Shown here piece after piece: positions 61,117 through 64,000 of a stretch of DNA of 64,000 nucleotides (its first letter is position 1; the number at the start of each line of letters is the position of its first letter). The notes beneath the pieces were generated by a model. The model saw only the letters and a program-made list of their open reading frames with translations. It was not told where the DNA came from and did not search any database. The position numbers and the translations under genes are program-made. The stretch covers positions 1-64,000 of the forward strand of contig CAWHYW010000016.1 of assembly GCA_963833675.1 (NCBI GenBank), given 5' to 3'. This DNA comes from DASQDN01 sp963833675 (lineage in GTDB: Bacteria; Acidobacteriota; Terriglobia; Bryobacterales; Bryobacteraceae).

Positions 61117-64000
61117 ATGAGATGTCGAGCTACCAGGATGTTGCTCTTTTTTTTGTTCGCGTCCTGCTGTACCTGGGCGCAGCAAACGGCCGCCACATTG
61201 GTGGGAACCGTCAACGATTCAACAGGGGCGGTGGTACCTGACGCAGTGGTTCGCGTCACGAATGTCGCGACGAACACCACTCGCGAGACCAAGACCGATA
61301 GCGCGGGCAGTTATTCAATGCCGTTTCTTCCCGCGGGTGACTATACCGTGACGGCAGCCATGGCAGGCTTCCAGTCGGCGCGTGTCGAGCGCGTCACTCT
61401 GCAGGTGCAGCAAACGGCGCGTGTCGATTTCGTTCTTAAGGTGGGCGAGGTTACTGAGACCGTAAATGTTGAAGCCTCGATTGCGTTGCTTCAAACGGAA
61501 ACGTCTACCGTTGGTACAGTCATCGATTCGAGCAAAATCGTAGACCTGCCTTTGAATGGCCGGAACTTTGTCCAACTGGCGCAGTTGATTCCAGGAGTGC
61601 AGGCGGCGACTCCCGGGTCGATTACAGTACGCCGCGGCCGCGGTTCGATCGGTCAGCAGGACGCTCCATTCGGTTCCACCGGCATGTCCGCCAACGGAAG
61701 CCGGGACACAGCGAACCGCTATTTTATTGACGGCATCGAGTTTATGGATTACGACGCGATGACGTACTCGTTTTCTCCCTCTGTGGACTCGCTTTCCGAG
61801 TTCAAAGTGGAAACGAGCACTTATTCCGCCGATTCAGGTGGAGCGCCAGGCGGACAAGTGAATATGATCACCAAGCGCGGCGGCAACACGTTGCACGGGA
61901 CGCTCTGGGAGTTTAATCGTAATGACGCGCTGACGCAATCCTTATGACGCGATCGCGGGCAAAACGGCGACTCCGGCACGGCTGAATCGCAATCAGTTCG
62001 GAGGAAACATCGGTGGTCCCGTGATGTTGCCGAAGCTGTACTCGGGAAAAGACCGCACGTTCTTCTTTTTCAATTGGGAATCCGGCCGCCTCCTGCAGGG
62101 TTCTACGGTGGGATATCGTATCGTCCCAACGCCAGAACAGCGAAATGGGGACCTAACGGGGATTGTCGATTCGCGAACCAGGGCGCCGATTGTGCTCAAA
62201 GATCCGCTCGGGGTCGGTATTGTCGGCAACAAGATTCCGCCTGCTGCATTGAGCAAGGAGGCGCAGGCATTCCTAGCCTACGAACCGCTGCCGAACACAC
62301 AGAACGGCTCATTTAACTTCGCCTCAAGCGGTTCAAGCGCAGTATCAACCCAGGATAATTACAACGCCCGCATCGATCATAACTTTGGGACGAAGGCGAC
62401 GGTTTCCGGCCGTTATATCTTCAACGACACGTATGAAGCGGGAATACCGTTTTGGGGGCATGACGAACGCAACAATCTCGGCCGAACGCAAAATGTTTCC
62501 ACGAATTACACACACACCCTGAATCCCACGTTGATTAACGACCTTCGGGTGGGCTGGCACAAGTTCAGCGAATCCGAGGTGTTCGGAACGACCAATGATC
62601 CGGACTATGATGTCGTCGGCAAAATGGGACTGCCGGGCGTCTCGCGCTTGCCGAACGAGTACGGTCCGCCGTCGATAAGCATCAGCGGACCGGAGGGCGG
62701 TTTCAATACTTACGATCTACAACGCCAGATCGGGCCGCGAGACCGCTCGAACTCGATTTTCCAGGCTGCGGATTCGGTGTCGTGGCAGCGCGGCCAGCAT
62801 TATCTGCGTTTCGGCGTCGATATCGCTCGTCGCGGTGTTACGTTCGAACAGGCGCGCGATCCTCGCGGTTCCTTCGTGTTCAACGGCACGTACACAGGTA
62901 GCGCACTGGCCGACTTCCTGCTCGGTTACGTTCAAACCGGGCGGTTGAATCCCACCCACACTTCAACGGACCTGACCAATTACTGGCAGGCATACTTCCT
63001 GAACGACGACTGGAAAGTTACACCGAATCTGACTTTGAATATCGGCTTGCGCTATGACCTGTTCGGACGTTATACGCAGTCCGACGACAAGTTCGTAAAC
63101 ATCGCGCAAAATGGATTGATCGTCGGTGATTTGGTCACGACGCAGACCTCTCCTTACGGGCGTCATCTGATGGCCTCCGACAAGAACAATTTCGGGCCAC
63201 GCTTCGGATTTGCGTACCGTCCTCGCTTCCTGGGGGATGCAGTGATTCGCGGTGGTTACGGAATCTATTACACGCCGGAAATCTCGAACGCGATCTTTGC
63301 CATGGCGGAGGGGGGACAAGCGTCCGCCGGAGCCTCGGTTATCGGAAACCCCGTCACACCAAACCTGAACTTCTCGAATGCGTTCACGCAGGCTTCCGGC
63401 AGTGGAGCGTTTCCATTTGCGGTCAGCAATGATCCCGAGATGACGGACAGCTATATCCAGCAGTGGAATTTTAATATTCAGAAAAAATTGCCGGGTAGTA
63501 TCGTTCTCGATACAGGTTATGTCGGATCAAAGGGAACGCGATCTGATAGTGACTTTCGGCGACATGAACCGCCCGGTTGAACTCGTTGTTCCGGGAACTC
63601 CGGGCTTAGCCACTCTGAACGCTCGCCGTCCGAATCAGGCGTATCAGCGTGCGGTGACCGGAGACAAATCGATCGGTAACTCGATTTATCATGCCCTCCA
63701 GGTGAAGGCAGAGCGGCGTGTCGGCGCAGGGCTGACGTTCCTGACGGCGTATACATGGTCGAAATCGATCTCCGGACCAAGCGATATCGGCGGCCAGGTA
63801 GGCGGCGGATTCTATATCGGCGGCATTCAGGATATCTATAATCTGCAGGCCGAACGGGCGGTTTCTGGATTCGACATCCCGCACCGTTTCGTCCAAACTG
63901 TTCTTTACGACCTGCCGTATTTCAAGGGCACGCATGGTTTCACCGAAACTGCTGATCGATGGCTGGCAAGTCTCCACTATCGTGACGGCTCAGTCCGGGT
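61117..64000 (+). CDS. Oar-type TonB-dependent receptor, frameshifted, cut by window end
   Basis: Signal peptide ends near CTWA-QQ. A carboxypeptidase-regulatory-like domain (GTVNDSTGAVVPDAVVRVTN, 27-110) and plug (LPLNGRNFVQLAQLIPGVQA, RYFIDGIEFMDYDAM, YSADSGGAPGGQVNMITKRG) are followed by the barrel (NRNQFGGNIGGPVMLPKLY, FFNWESGRLLQG, IYYTPEISNAIF). One-base shifts occur near 61935, 63540 and 63937. The reading runs past 64000 in the barrel. The start is ATG 61117 or ATG 61135. It is a separate paralogue, not closely alike in sequence to the receptor at 42140. Confidence 0.9.

Overview
The window reads as chromosome from a free-living Gram-negative bacterium, most likely an Acidobacteriota member. 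The evidence is the 16S rRNA signature regions, three Oar-type TonB-dependent receptors with an N-terminal carboxypeptidase-regulatory-like fold and the LPLNGRN box, a hopanoid gene (hpnH), a DUF2934 protein and a TgpA-type transglutaminase. The assignment comes from reading the sequence, not from a database search.

Layout. 1-5566: a complete rRNA operon (16S, tRNA-Ala, tRNA-Ile, 23S, 5S) with boxA-like leaders, processing stems and a terminator. 5605-11226: convergent EF-G paralogue, a membrane protein and a decayed TonB receptor, all full of frameshifts. 11238-15445: methyltransferase, YihY-type membrane protein, uvrB and a DUF2520-like protein. 15435-19126 (minus): UDP-galactopyranose mutase, glycosyltransferase and a GH1-like glycosidase. 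19384-28313: an accessory, stress-flavoured island with a second YihY protein, tRNA-Gln, FNT channel, several very small basic or membrane proteins, DUF2934, trehalohydrolase, DUF421/YetF, a NarL-type response regulator and a DUF1080 protein. This island carries four matches to a palindrome CTAGG-N6-CCTAG (one imperfect) that I saw nowhere else in the window. 28489-34673: smc, a transglutaminase and an ArsC-fold protein. 34670-41366: OmpA-type surface protein, rnpB, ferredoxin, a lipoprotein and a coiled-coil protein. 42140-45591: TonB receptor. 45650-53038 (minus): a packed seven-gene run yceD-rpmF-plsX-dsbD-M28 peptidase-metX-metW. 53243-60981: argG, TetR regulator, hpnH with a partner, and a 1383-residue double histidine kinase. 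61117-64000: a third TonB receptor that runs off the end.

Functionally the window mixes core housekeeping (translation, SMC, UvrB, lipid, Met and Arg synthesis, RNase P) with envelope functions (Oar receptors, OmpA/PKD protein, galactofuranose synthesis, hopanoids) and a stress module.

A caution applies throughout. At least fourteen genes carry single-base frameshifts in otherwise well-conserved coding sequence, while several of the longest genes (smc, the kinase, the transglutaminase, dsbD, the M28 peptidase) are intact. Most of these look more like consensus errors than real pseudogenes. The receptor at 9173-11226 and the spacer tRNA-Ala are damaged beyond simple indels.
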